A stretch of 64,000 nt of DNA, taken from contig CAWFFB010000006.1 of the NCBI GenBank assembly GCA_963814975.1, forward strand, positions 1-64,000, given 5' to 3'. The translations under genes and the position numbers were made by a program. This document shows positions 1 to 9,418 of the stretch, one piece after another. The notes beneath the pieces are model-generated. The model saw only the letters and a program-made list of their open reading frames with translations, did not search any database and was not told where the DNA came from. Positions within the stretch are counted from its first letter, which is position 1. Every line of letters begins with the position of its first letter. Origin of the DNA: CAVUXJ01 sp963814975. Its GTDB lineage: Bacteria > Acidobacteriota > Vicinamibacteria > Vicinamibacterales > CAVVIG01.

Positions 1-289
1 TTGGCGTCGAACCCGTGAAACGCCGCGACCTCGATGCCGGCGTTCACCAGCACCCGGGTGGCGCGCTCCACATGTAAACCGACACCAGGCCGGGGTCGGC
101 GACGAGCAGGGTCCGTTTGAAGCCCTGCTCGCGCGCGAGGTCGCCCAGCCGCGCCAGTGAATCGGCGCCGAAGACGACTCGAGTCCGGAGCAGGAAATCG
201 AATGGTTGGAAGGCTTCCAAAGCTACTGGCCTGTGCGCTGCCCGGGACTTCTGCCACGATCCAGTGGCAAGCCAGCACCACTTGATCAT
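1..289 (-). CDS. Iron-containing alcohol dehydrogenase, N-terminal part (truncated by window edge, frameshifted)
   Basis: The translation has the typical Fe-ADH opening: an FDF strand, a TRVVFG segment, then 'LARLGDLAREQGFKRTLLV' and 'ADPGLV', which form the first beta-alpha units of the NAD-binding domain. Near position 70 the frame breaks. After a one-base shift the protein continues with 'ERATRVLVNAGIEVAAF', also expected for this family, so an indel separates the two parts. The window edge removes everything after about residue 90, including the metal-binding domain, so the substrate cannot be inferred. The ATG at 289 would give an unusual 25-residue leader; a TTG near 223 is an alternative start. 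Family is confident, exact function is not. Confidence 0.7.
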
Positions 290-363
290 AACGCATCCGG
301 ATCCGCTATCATCTTAGGGTTCATCTGTTTAGCGCACGAAAAAACGTCCATGCTTGCAGGGAA

Positions 364-2572
364 ATGGTCATGCTGAAGAAGTGCGGTGTTTTCCCGCGGC
401 CGTTTTCATCCTGGGATCTGTCTTCGACGGACAGGGGCCCCGGCGCGTGTCGCTGGGCGACTGGCCCGAGATGCGGGGTCCCAACCGCAACGGCGTATCC
501 CGAGAAACAGGGCTGCTCGAGAGATGGGCGCTCAACGGCGAAAACTTCCTGTGGCGGGCGCCGTACCGCGGCCGTCGGCGCCGATCGTGATGGGCGATCG
601 CGCCTGCGTTCAGAATCCCGCGGGCCGCGGGACCCAACTCCAGGAACGGTGATGCGCCTGGACGCCAATACCGGGAAGGTGGCTGAGAGTACAAGTTCAA
701 CGTATATCAGAGCGACGTGCCGACGCATCGTGTCGGATGGGCGTCGCCGGCCATCGATCCTGAAACGGGGAAATCTACGCGCTCGGCGCAGGGGCGAGCG
801 GTCGCGCTCAGCAAGGATGGCAAGCTGCTCTGGGAGCGATCGATCGGCGAGGAGTGGGCCGCGTTCACGACGCATGGGGGCCGCACCATGTCGCCGATCA
901 TCGACGGCGACCTCGTGATTGTCATGCCGCCGTCTCGAACTGGGGGACCATGGGACCTACGCCGCGGTTCATCGCGCTCGACAAGCGCACCGGCGAAATC
1001 GTGTACGTCGCACGCCTGGTGGCAGACCCTACGATACCGCCTATGCGTCGCCACTCATCGCGACCATCAACGGCAGCCGGCTGCTGATTGCGGGGAGCGG
1101 CGACGGCGGAGTCCACGCAATCAAGCCGCAAACCGGCGAGAAGTGTGGAGCTTCGTCGCGGCGAAGCGCGCCATCAAACGGGCGTCGTAGTGAAAGGCAT
1201 AACGTGATCGTGTCTCACGGCGACGAGAACCTCGACTCCTCCGACCTGGGGATGATCGGGGCGATCGACGGCAGCCAGGTGGGCGACATCAAGCAGACGA
1301 AGTGGGCGGTCAAGGGGCTGCAGTTCGGCTTCTCCTCTCCTCTCATCGACGGCAATCGGGTCTACCAGATTGAGAACGGATCGAAGATGCGGGCGTTCAA
1401 CATCGAGAGCGGAAAAGAACTATGGAGACAGGACCTCGAACGGTTCAGAAGGCGCCGCCGGTGCTTGGGGACGGCAAGATCTACGTCGGCACCGAGAGCG
1501 GAAGTTCTTCATCCTGCGTCCTGGCCCGACCCGTGCCGAGGTGCTGAGCGAGGTGGAACTGCCGCTGAGCACGAACAGTGTGCAGCAGGCCGAAGGCACG
1601 CCGGAGCCGATTCTCGCCGGTGCAGCGATTTCACGCGGCCGCGTCTTCTTTGTGTCGAGTGACGCGGTGTACGCCTTCGGGCCGAAAGCGGCGAAGCAGC
1701 TGTCCGGCGGGCCACCGACGAGGCCAGGTAAAGGGCGAGGGCGCGCCGGCATTTCTCCAGGTCACGCCGACCGAGCTCGTGCTGAAGCCGGGACAGACCG
1801 TCAAGCTGCGCGCGCGGTTGTTCGACGCCAGCGGACGGTTTCTGCGCGACGACAACAAGCCCAGTTGGTCGCTGGACGGGCTGAAGGGATCCATGACGGA
1901 CGGCACGTTCGTCGTCGCGTCGGAGCCCGAGGAGCAAGCGGGGTTCATCAAGGCGACCTCTGGCATGGTGCACGGGGAGGCCCGGGCCCGGGTCGTTCAT
2001 CCGCTTCCATGGACCGAAACCTTCGAGGCCTATGCGGACGGTGCCGTTCCCAAGGGGTGGGTGAATGCTGTCGCCGGCAAGTTTTCGGTGACGACACTCG
2101 ACGGCGGGAAGTGCTGCAGAAGGCGCCGGACAAGACGATCTTCCAGCGGCTGCGGATGTTCATCGGGCCGGTGGACTGTCGAACTACACGTTCGAATCCG
2201 ATGTGCGGGTGGCGACCCGGCGGCGGCAGATGGGGACATCGGCATCACCGCGCAGCGCTATTCGCTGGTGCTGTATGGCAACAGCCAGCAGTTGAAGCTC
2301 GAACCGTGGGAGCCTGAAACGCAGCGGACGGTGACGGTGCCCTTCGCCTGGAAGCCCGACGCCTGGTATCACGTCAAGCTCCGGGTGGAAAATCTGCCCG
2401 ACGGCAGGGTCCGCGCGCAGGGCAAGGCGTGGCCCACCGGAGAACAGGAGCCGGCCGCATGGATGATCGACAGGGTGGATCCGATCGGCAACCGGCAGGG
2501 AGCCCCCGGCGTTTTCGCGGCCGCGCAGTTCGGCGCGTATCTGGAAACATCAAGATCGTGGCGAATCAATAG
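364..2572 (+). CDS. Secreted PQQ-like beta-propeller protein with C-terminal jelly-roll domain (many frameshifts)
   Basis: Successive frames encode one continuous propeller: a hydrophobic leader, then 'GDWPEMRGPNRNGVSRETG' (the standard opening of Acidobacterial BamB/PQQ-like propellers), then blades with 'ASPAIDPETGK', 'GGRTMSPIIDGDLVIV', 'RFIALDKRTGEIV', 'ASPLIATINGSRLLIAG', 'FSSPLIDGNRVYQI' and 'RAFNIESGKELW'. After the propeller comes an Ig-like/PapD-like stretch ('VTPTELVLKPGQTVKLRA') and a concanavalin/LamG-like tail ('DIGITAQRYSLVLYGN', 'AWYHVKLRVENLPDGRVRA') ending near 2572. At least eight frame changes are needed, the densest in the window. Either this segment was poorly sequenced or the gene is decaying. 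No PQQ-dehydrogenase active-site motif is visible, so a structural or binding role at the outer membrane or periplasm is more likely than catalysis. Confidence 0.65.
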
Positions 2573-2600
2573 CGGGAACGACTTTCTAGCGGAAGATCTT

Positions 2601-4042
2601 ATGACCATCACGCGCCACACCACGCTCTGGCTGATGCTGGTCGTTCTGGCCACAGGCGGCCAATCGTCACGCATCGCCGCATCGGACCCCGGCACAGGCG
2701 ACTGGCCCATGTGGGGCGGCACGGCCGACCGGAACATGGTGTCGAACATGAAGGGCCTGCCGACCGAGTGGGACGTCAAGACGAAGAAAAACGTCAAATG
2801 GGTCGCCCAGCTGGGATCGCAGAGTTACGGAAACCCGGTTGTCGCCGACGGCATGGTGTTCGTCGGCACGAACAACGAAGCGCTGCGCGATCCGAAGCAG
2901 GGCGGCGACCGTGGCGTGCTGATGGCCTTTCGGGAATCCGACGGCGAATTCCTGTGGCAGCACACCCACCCGAAGCTCGAATCGGGCCGCGCCAACGACT
3001 GGCCGTTTCAGGGCGTCGCCAGTTCGCCGCTCGTCGAAGGGGAGCACATCTACTACGTCAGCAACCGTGGGGTGCTCTGGTGCCTCGACACCAAGGGTTT
3101 TCGCGACAGCGAGAACGACGGCCCGTTCAAGGACGAGAAGCTGACGAGCCCGACCGATCCGGACGTGATCTGGTCGTTCGACATGATCGAGGAGGTCGGC
3201 AGCTACCCGCATAACCTGGCGAACTCCTCACCGGTGACGTTCGGCGATCTGATTTTCGTCAGCACGTCGAACGGCCAGGACGAGAGCCACGTCCACGTTC
3301 CCTCGCCCAAGGCCCCGGCGATCATCGCGATCAACAAGACCACCGGCAAGCTGGTGTGGGAGGACAATTCCGTTGGGGACAAGATCCTCCACGGCCAGTG
3401 GTCGACCCCGACCGTCGGCCGTATCGGCGGTGTCGATCAGGTGGTCTCCGCCCAGGGCGATGGCTGGATTCGCGGTTACGAGCCGCTCACGGAAAAAAGC
3501 TGTGGGAGTTCGACACCAATCCCAAAGATTCCGTGTGGCCGAAAACGCGCAACGAGCTGATTTCCACGCCGGTGATCTATCAGGACCGCGTCTACATCGC
3601 CAACGGGCAGGATCCGGAACACGGCGAAGGGGTGGGGCACTTCTATGCCATTGACGCAACCAAACGGGGCGACATCACCGAGAGCGGCCGGATCTTTCAC
3701 TTCGACAAGATCCGCCGGTCGATCGCCACGGCGGCGATTGCCGACGGCCTCATCTTCATCCCCGACTTCAGCGGGTTCTTCCACTGTCTCGATGCCCAAA
3801 CGGGGCAGGAGTACTGGGTACACGATCTGACGGCGGCGGTCTGGGGCTCGGCCCTGGTGGCGGACGGGAAAGTCTACCTCGGCACCGAGGATGGCGACGT
3901 CATCATCATGCAGGCGGGCAAGGAGAAAAAGGTGCTCGGGAGCTTCAACATGGGGACCGCGGTCTACGGCACGGCGGTGCCCGCACACAACACGCTGTTC
4001 ATCATGAACCGCAATCAGCTGTTCGCCCTCGCGGTGAAGTGA
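2601..4042 (+). CDS. Secreted PQQ-like beta-propeller protein (BamB-like), one frameshift
   Basis: It starts at ATG 2601 with a signal peptide ('TTLWLMLVVLATGG'). The mature protein begins 'GDWPMWGGTADRNMVSNMKG' and runs through propeller blades with alternating 'VVADGMVFVGTNN', 'ASSPLVEGEHIYYVSNRG', 'NSSPVTFGDLIFVSTSNG', 'LISTPVIYQDRVYIANGQ' and 'GSALVADGKVYLGTEDGD' repeats. A one-base loss near 3490 (before a run of A) breaks the frame; the expected 'GKKLWEF' resumes immediately. The gene sits 28 bases behind the previous propeller gene and in front of another, so the three probably form one transcription unit. No haem site or PQQ-dehydrogenase catalytic Asp pair is visible. A non-enzymatic periplasmic propeller is the likeliest identity. 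Confidence 0.75.
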
Positions 4043-4049
4043 TGGCCCT

Positions 4050-4205
4050 CGTTCGGGGTTGGGGGTTCGGCGTTCGGCGTTCGGCGAACCACACCCCCAG
4101 CCGATCGCACGTCGCACTTCGCCTGTCGAACATCGACCATCGAACGGCGAACGACGGCCACCGAACTTCGAACGACGAACCTCGACCGGCGAACGGCGCT
4201 CACCG
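4050..4205. repeat. Intergenic micro-repeat tract, word GTTCGGC / CGAACG
   Basis: The left half repeats GTTCGGC-type words and the right half repeats the complementary CGAAC/CGACG words, so the tract can fold into several hairpins. It follows the 3' end of the gene ending at 4042 and overlaps the apparent 5' end of the next reading frame. Its word set also appears in the tract at 38214-38308. Confidence 0.8.
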
Positions 4206-5309
4206 CCGGTCCTGCTCGCCGCCTGCCTCCTGTGTGCGTCGGCGGCGCTCAATGCGCAAGCGCCGACCCCGAGCGACAACTGGCCCCAGTTCCGGGGCAA
4301 CCCGCGTCTGACTGGCGTGACGCCGAGCGCCCCGCCGGCGGCCCTCAAACTCGTCTGGAAGCTCGAGGTTGGCGAGTCGATCGACTCGTCGGCGGCGATC
4401 GTGGACGGTACGGTGTACGTCGGGTCGTCTCCGGGCGATCTCGTCGCTGTCGATCTCGCGTCGGGAAAGCTCCGGTGGAAGTATTCGGCCGGCAGTGCCA
4501 TCGTCGAGTCGTCGCCGACCGTGGCACGGGAGATGGTCTTCGTCGGCGACAGCGCCGGGGTGCTTCACGCCGTCCGCACGCGCGACGGCAGCCGAGCCTG
4601 GACGTTCAAGACGGGTCAGGAAATCAAGTCGTCGCCCGTTGTCGTCGATGCGATGGTGCTGATCGGGTCCTACGACGGACATCTCTACGCGCTCGACGCC
4701 GGCAGCGGGGCCCTCCGCTGGAAGTTTGCGACCGACGGCCCGGTCCACGCCACGCCCGCCATTCAGGACGGTCTGGCGTTCGTGGCCGGCTGCGATGAGA
4801 GCGTCAGGGCGATCAGCCTGGCCGACGGCCGGGAGCGATATCAGATCGTCGCCGGCGCAAATACCGCCGCGTCGCCGGTCATCGGCGGCGGGCGCCTCTA
4901 CGTGGGCACGTTCAACAGCGAGGTGCTCGCCATCGACCTCCGCGAGCGGAAGATTGCGTGGCGGTACGAGAACCCCGACCGTCAGTTCCCGTTCTATTCA
5001 TCGGCGGCGCTTACCGACGGACGGGTGATCGTCGGCAGCCGCGACAAGTTGCTCCACGCGATCGATGCCGTGACCGGGAAGCTGGCGTGGTCCTTTACGA
5101 CGCGGGCGCGCGTCGATTCGTCGCCTGCCGTGGCCGACGGCCGTGTCTACGTGGGATCGAGCGATGGCCGTCTGTATGTGCTGGACGCGGCCAGCGGCCA
5201 GAAACGTTGGGAGTTCGACACGGGCGCCGCGCTCACGGCCTCGCCCGCCCTTGCGGCCGGGCGGGTCGTGATCGGATCGACGGACGGCGTGTTGTACTGT
5301 TTCGGCTGA
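4059..5309 (+). CDS. Secreted PQQ-like beta-propeller repeat protein
   Basis: A clean seven-to-eight-blade propeller of the BamB/PQQ-repeat type with very regular repeats: 'SSAAIVDGTVYVGSSPGDL', 'ESSPTVAREMVFVGDSAGVL', 'KSSPVVVDAMVLIGSYDGHL', 'DSSPAVADGRVYVGSSDGRL' and 'TASPALAAGRVVIGSTDGVL', each followed by 'ALDAxSGxxRWKF'. A signal sequence ('PPVLLAACLLCASAALNAQ') lies at residues 48-67. The first 45 or so residues are an Arg/Pro/Ser-rich translation of the intergenic repeat tract, and no ATG or GTG is in frame between the tract and the signal sequence. The nominal start is TTG 4059; the true start is unclear, either lost by an indel or non-canonical. The role is probably the same as the two upstream propellers. 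Confidence 0.75.
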   Translation: MGVRRSAFGEPHPQPIARRTSPVEHRPSNGERRPPNFERRTSTGERRSPPVLLAACLLCASAALNAQAPTPSDNWPQFRGNPRLTGVTPSAPPAALKLVWKLEVGESIDSSAAIVDGTVYVGSSPGDLVAVDLASGKLRWKYSAGSAIVESSPTVAREMVFVGDSAGVLHAVRTRDGSRAWTFKTGQEIKSSPVVVDAMVLIGSYDGHLYALDAGSGALRWKFATDGPVHATPAIQDGLAFVAGCDESVRAISLADGRERYQIVAGANTAASPVIGGGRLYVGTFNSEVLAIDLRERKIAWRYENPDRQFPFYSSAALTDGRVIVGSRDKLLHAIDAVTGKLAWSFTTRARVDSSPAVADGRVYVGSSDGRLYVLDAASGQKRWEFDTGAALTASPALAAGRVVIGSTDGVLYCFG

Positions 5310-5367
5310 CGCTCGTTGCCGAACGTTTCGTGTTTTCCTGTTTTCGCGGCTAAACTCCGGAGCAGCA

Positions 5368-5874
5368 ATGGCAATGGTTCACACTCACGCCGCGGCAACC
5401 AGCGGCCAGGGGGCGAGGCGATCTATGGGATGGGTGTTGTTCGTCGCGGGGGCAGTGCTGTCGTGGGGCGTCTACGGCGTGATGCTCTATAAGGGCCAGA
5501 TACTGCTCGGCAACCCGCTGAAAGCGCTGCTGTGCGTGGGCGTGGCGTACTTTCTGGTCGGGGTCATCGTCCCGGTTGCGGTCCTGTCGACGCAAGGGCA
5601 GTTGAGCGGTTTCAACTCCGCCGGGCTCACCGCCGCAACGATCGCCGGCATCCTTGGGGCGGCGGGAGCAGTCTTCATCATCTACTCGTTCAGGACCGGC
5701 GGGTTGCCACTCTACGTCATGCCGCTTGTGTTCGGCGGCGCACCGATCGTCAACGTGCTGTATTCCATGATCACCAGTCCGCCCAAGACTGCGCCGAGCC
5801 CGATGCTGTATCTGGGATTTGTTCTGGCGTCGCTTGGGGCCGGGATGGTGCTGTACTTCCGGCCGACGCATTGA
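5368..5874 (+). CDS. Small polytopic membrane protein of unknown function
   Basis: An uninterrupted 168-residue reading frame from ATG 5368. It has five clear hydrophobic segments: about 20-40 ('MGWVLFVAGAVLSWGVYGVM'), 50-75, 85-105 ('GLTAATIAGILGAAGAVFII'), 112-130 and 145-163. The overall look recalls half of a drug/metabolite-transporter (EamA) fold, but I cannot name the family. A short His-containing N-terminus precedes the first helix. It lies 58 bases downstream of the propeller gene on the same strand, ahead of a convergent repeat tract, so it may be the last gene of that transcription unit. Confidence 0.7.
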   Translation: MAMVHTHAAATSGQGARRSMGWVLFVAGAVLSWGVYGVMLYKGQILLGNPLKALLCVGVAYFLVGVIVPVAVLSTQGQLSGFNSAGLTAATIAGILGAAGAVFIIYSFRTGGLPLYVMPLVFGGAPIVNVLYSMITSPPKTAPSPMLYLGFVLASLGAGMVLYFRPTH

Positions 5875-5950
5875 CACACAGAGTCCCGCTCAACCGAACA
5901 ACCCGGGCGTCACGACCCAGGGACCCAGGGGCGCTAGGATTCTCAGACCC

Positions 5951-6041
5951 TTAGCACCTCTGCACCTCAAGCACCTAAAGCACCTCAAGCACCTCAAGCA
6001 CCTCAAGCACCTCTAGCACCTCAAGCACCGTTAGCACCTTA
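5951..6041. repeat. Intergenic micro-repeat tract, 9-base unit AGCACCTCA
   Basis: About nine tandem, partly degenerate copies of AGCACCTCA (variants with TAA, CTCT or GTT joints) fill the space between convergent genes ending at 5874 and 6039. The same word reappears in inverted form at 19309-19378. It is not a CRISPR: the unit is 9 bases and there are no spacers. Confidence 0.9.
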
Positions 6042-7628
6042 AGGTCCCGTTGACCGCGGCGCTGGCTTCGGCAGCGGCTTTCGCGGCAGAAGCGAGTCGC
6101 GGGTCGCGGCATGGTACGCGAACGATGCCACGATGACGGCGTTCTTCATCAGGTCTGCCGCCTGCAGCCGCTCGTAGACGTCCATGTTCGAATGATGCGT
6201 TCGCGAATCGTACTCGATCGGATCCTGGATGAACTGAAAACCGGGCAGGCCGACTTCATTGAACGCGAGATGATCGGTCCCGCCCGTGTTGCGAATCGCC
6301 AGCGTCGTCATGCCCAGGTTCTGGAGCGGCTCCATCCACGCTGAAAAGATCGGCGCGATGGTTTCGTGCCCCTGCAGGTACACCCCTCGAATCGCGCCCG
6401 TGCCGTTGTCGACGTTGAAGTACCCGGACAGCTTCTGGTGCCCGGGCTTCAGCTCCAGCGTCTGGCGGCTGCCGAACTGCTCGTTCACATAGGCGCGCGA
6501 GCCGAGCAGTCCCTGCTCTTCGCCCGTCCACAAGGCGAGCCGCACGGTTCGGCGCAAGCGAAGGCCCGTGACCTTCAGAATGCGCATCGCTTCCATCATG
6601 ACGGCGGAGCCCGCTGCGTTGTCGGTCGCGCCGGTGCCCGCATGCCATGAATCGAAGTGCGCGCCGAGCATCACGAGCTCATCGGCCTTGTCGGTGCCGG
6701 GGATTTCGGCCATCACGTTGAATGCGTTCAGGTCGGCATCGTGAAACGTGTTCCTGATGTCGAACTCGAGCGTCACCGGAATCTTCCTGTCCAGGATGCG
6801 CACGAGCCGGTTGTAGTGCTCGACCGCCACGACGATCTGCGGCACGGAGGGCGGATCCTGTGCATTACGTGATCCACCGCCCAGCACGAACACTGTCCCG
6901 CCGTCGCCGCGCCCGGGTTCGAGGGTTGCCGCCACCCCTTCGCTCACGAGAAACGCCATCCGCTTGCGCAGGAAGTCCTGGTTGGAGCTGTTGCTTCCGC
7001 CACCCCCCTGAGGTGGTGCGACCGGCTGTCTGGCCCGTTCCGCGAGGTCGCCGTCCGAAAAGCGCCTCGCCGCCGGCTCGAGATGCGGCGGTACGGCCCG
7101 TTCAGGCTCGGTGAGAACGAACTTGCCTTTGAGCTTGCCGCGTTGCGACTCGAGGTCGGCCTCGGTCGCGAGCACCACTCGTACCGCCTCGCTCATCACC
7201 GGGCCGTTCGTGCCCGGCGTCCATGCTTTCGGGTACGCAATGATCGGGCTTCGCGAGGGCGTCACCAGATGGCCGGCGTAGTAATCGTTCGTCCACCCGC
7301 GACCGAACGATCCCCAGGTGGCGCGCCTGGCGTTCGCCAGGCCCCAGGCCTCCATTTCCTTGACGGCCCAGTCGCCGGCGGCGCGGATGTTCGGAGATCC
7401 GGTGAGCCGAGGTCCATGGACGTCCGTCAGATAGCTCGCGATGTCCATCACCTTCGATCGCTGCAGGCCTTCCTCCTTGATCCGGTAGATCGCCTGCAGG
7501 TCCACCGGCTCACGATTGCGATCATCGTGCTGACCAGCGATCGGCGCCGCCAGAACTGCAGCAGCCGCTGTCAGAATCACCACGCTCACGAAAATCGTAC
7601 CGCGCCGGCTCGTCTTCGCCAGTGTCAT
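6039..7628 (-). CDS. M28 family zinc metallopeptidase, exported (PA-domain aminopeptidase type)
   Basis: Complete, no frameshift. I prefer ATG 7628 (preceded by GAGTGAGGGA) over the GTG at 7640. A signal peptide occupies about residues 10-33 (numbering from the GTG). The central region fits a PA-like insert. The peptidase core has all M28 metal and catalytic residues: His328 and Asp330 in 'GAHFDSW', Asp340 in 'TGATDNAAG', Glu374-Glu375 in 'WTGEEQG', Asp411 in 'FNVDNGTG' and His457 in 'NTGGTDH'. Family members cut N- or C-terminal amino acids from peptides in the periplasm or outside the cell, using two zinc ions. It stands alone between two repeat tracts, so it is probably monocistronic. Substrate specificity cannot be read from sequence. 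Confidence 0.92.
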   Translation of the reverse strand: MTLAKTSRRGTIFVSVVILTAAAAVLAAPIAGQHDDRNREPVDLQAIYRIKEEGLQRSKVMDIASYLTDVHGPRLTGSPNIRAAGDWAVKEMEAWGLANARRATWGSFGRGWTNDYYAGHLVTPSRSPIIAYPKAWTPGTNGPVMSEAVRVVLATEADLESQRGKLKGKFVLTEPERAVPPHLEPAARRFSDGDLAERARQPVAPPQGGGGSNSSNQDFLRKRMAFLVSEGVAATLEPGRGDGGTVFVLGGGSRNAQDPPSVPQIVVAVEHYNRLVRILDRKIPVTLEFDIRNTFHDADLNAFNVMAEIPGTDKADELVMLGAHFDSWHAGTGATDNAAGSAVMMEAMRILKVTGLRLRRTVRLALWTGEEQGLLGSRAYVNEQFGSRQTLELKPGHQKLSGYFNVDNGTGAIRGVYLQGHETIAPIFSAWMEPLQNLGMTTLAIRNTGGTDHLAFNEVGLPGFQFIQDPIEYDSRTHHSNMDVYERLQAADLMKNAVIVASFAYHAATRDSLLPRKPLPKPAPRSTGP

Positions 7629-7712
7629 TGCGTCCCTCACTCATCGAGTTAACCGAGCGCGCGGGGTCAACGATCGCACAACGCCAGGAACGACGACACG
7701 GGCCCCACTCAG

Positions 7713-7768
7713 GGAAAACCTGAAACCTGATCAGACTTCAGACTTCAGGTTTGAGACTTGCGACTTTC
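7713..7768. repeat. Intergenic micro-repeat tract, words CCTGAAAC / AGACTTCAG
   Basis: Contains CCTGAAACCTGATC, two adjoining AGACTTC copies and the complement CAGGTTTGAGAC, giving a potential hairpin. It lies between the start of the M28 gene and the end of the rhodanese gene, just past the 3' end of the rhodanese gene. The same words recur at 26355-26420. Confidence 0.75.
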
Positions 7769-7801
7769 ACGTGTCTCCCACGCGTCCAGGTTTCTTATGT
7801 C

Positions 7802-8116
7802 CTACCGGTCCTCCACGAGGCCAGCCTGCCTCCAGCCGTGCATGTGCCCCGCGAGATACATCACGTGGCGGAATCCGCGGCGGCGCAGAACGGCCCCGGC
7901 CATCCAGGCGCGTGGACCGTAACCGCAGTAGACCACGAGCGGATCGTCGGCCGATCCCGGAACCTCGGATACGCGTGTGCCGAGCGTCCAGAATGGAATA
8001 TGAATGGCGCCCGGAACACGGCCCCGGCGATACTCCCAGCCGGAACGCACGTCAAGAATCGTCGGCGCCGTGCGGGCCGCGATCCTGTCCAGTAGCTGCC
8101 GGGGAGAGATCTCCAT
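7802..8116 (-). CDS. Rhodanese-like domain protein (sulfurtransferase)
   Basis: A single 104-residue rhodanese domain without a signal peptide, so cytoplasmic. The active-site loop is 'VVYCGYGPRA' with nucleophile Cys64 and Arg69, matching the CxxGxR-type loop. The N-terminal 'ILDVRSGWEYRRGRVPGA' is the conserved rhodanese strand. Such stand-alone domains carry persulfide sulfur from a donor to an acceptor. It is the last gene of a minus-strand run, 6 bases after the propeller gene (8123-9388), so it is likely co-transcribed with it. There is no partner enzyme here from which to deduce the sulfur acceptor. Confidence 0.88.
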   Translation of the reverse strand: MEISPRQLLDRIAARTAPTILDVRSGWEYRRGRVPGAIHIPFWTLGTRVSEVPGSADDPLVVYCGYGPRAWMAGAVLRRRGFRHVMYLAGHMHGWRQAGLVEDR

Positions 8117-8122
8117 TGGACC

Positions 8123-9388
8123 TTAAGGTCTTGGGCTCCGCGAGCCGACGGCGTAGAGCGCCTTCTCGGTGCGAATGAAGACCTGCCCGCCCGAAATGGC
8201 GGGGGAACTCAGCGTGTACTCTTCGAGGTCGTTCTCCGCGAGGAGCTCGAAGACAGGTCCGGCCTTGACCACGACGGTGACGCCGTCCTCATTGGTGACG
8301 TAGATCTTTCCGTCGCCGACGACGGGGGAACCGCTGTACGTCGCGGAACGCAGGCGCTGCGGTCCGTAGATGCGTTTACCGGTTTTCGCGTCGAGACAAA
8401 ACAGGACGCCGTTATCCCTGACGACGTAGAGGTATGAGCCGTCGGTGACCGGGGTCGGCACGTCGGGTCCGCTATCGAACGACCAGGCGAGGTGCGACTT
8501 CGTGACGTCGCCTCGGCCGCCGGCCCTGAACGCCAGCATCGGCCGCTCCCGCGACGGCGTGTAGATCATGTCGCCGGACACAATCGGTGAGGCCACGATC
8601 CGGTGGATGGGGTCGTTGGTGGGATTCAGGCCGTCGGCACGCCACAACTCCTTGCCGGTGGCCGGGTCGTGGCCGGTCGCGACGTCGCCGCCGGTGACCA
8701 CAATCTCCGTGGTGCTGCCGTAGCGGAGGAGCGCCGGCGTCGTGTACGCATCGGGCGACTCGTGAATCGCTCGGGTCGGCCGTACGACACGCCAGACGGT
8801 CTTGCCGGTCGCCGTGTCGATCCGGAGAACATACGACGGATCGTCGGTGTTCATCCCGTGCAGCACCTGCAGGTACAGCGAGTTTTCGTGCAACAGCGGC
8901 GACGAGGCATAGCCGTAGTTGAAGCCGAACCGTCCGTAGTCCTTCTGAATGTCACGGGCCCAAAGCTCGGTGCCGGAGAAATCGAAGGCCTTCAAGATGC
9001 CGGTGCCGGTCACCACCCAGACGTTCTTGCCGTCGGTCACCGGCGAGGGCGACGACATGTTGTGCTTCATCTCGCGGTGATTGCCGATCCCCAAGGGCTT
9101 TTTCCAGAGCGGCACGCCCTTGGCTCGGTCCACCGCCCAGAGCGACAGGTTCGGGCCCTCCCCAACGTTCAGGAAGATCCGATCGCTCCAGACGATCGCC
9201 GTCGATGCCGACAAGGCGGGCAAGGCGAGCCGCCAGGCGACATTCTCGGTCTTCGACCAGCGCACGGGCAGGTTGGTCTCGCGGCTGACGCCATTCGCGG
9301 ATGGGCCGCGCCAGTTGGGCCACTGTTCGGCGCGCAGCAGAGCGGCCGTGGCGCAGGTGATGACGAGGACCAGAATCGCGCGTGTCAC
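8123..9388 (-). CDS. Secreted PQQ-like beta-propeller protein (BamB-like), intact
   Basis: 421 residues without interruption. The signal peptide is about residues 1-20 ('AILVLVITCATAALLRAEQ'), followed by 'WPNWRGPSANGVSRETN', the same opening as the propeller at 364. Blades follow with 'STAIVWSDRIFLNVGEG', 'SSPSPVTDGKNVWVVTGTG', 'YASSPLLHENSLYLQVLHG' and 'VASPIVSGDMIYTPSRERP'. No catalytic residues of quinoprotein dehydrogenases are apparent. It starts 30 bases after the end of the FtsX-like permease gene and ends 6 bases before the rhodanese gene, so it is probably in that operon. Because this copy is intact, it is the best template for correcting the frames of the 364-2572 gene. Confidence 0.87.
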   Translation of the reverse strand: MTRAILVLVITCATAALLRAEQWPNWRGPSANGVSRETNLPVRWSKTENVAWRLALPALSASTAIVWSDRIFLNVGEGPNLSLWAVDRAKGVPLWKKPLGIGNHREMKHNMSSPSPVTDGKNVWVVTGTGILKAFDFSGTELWARDIQKDYGRFGFNYGYASSPLLHENSLYLQVLHGMNTDDPSYVLRIDTATGKTVWRVVRPTRAIHESPDAYTTPALLRYGSTTEIVVTGGDVATGHDPATGKELWRADGLNPTNDPIHRIVASPIVSGDMIYTPSRERPMLAFRAGGRGDVTKSHLAWSFDSGPDVPTPVTDGSYLYVVRDNGVLFCLDAKTGKRIYGPQRLRSATYSGSPVVGDGKIYVTNEDGVTVVVKAGPVFELLAENDLEEYTLSSPAISGGQVFIRTEKALYAVGSRSPRP

Positions 9389-9418
9389 GTCGCCTCCGTG
9401 TGGATCATACCGCGGCGG

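Noticed and set aside
5951..6041. Tandem AGCACCTCA units considered as CRISPR or minisatellite in a gene
   Set aside because: Unit is 9 bases without spacers and there are no cas genes; it lies between stop codons of convergent genes.
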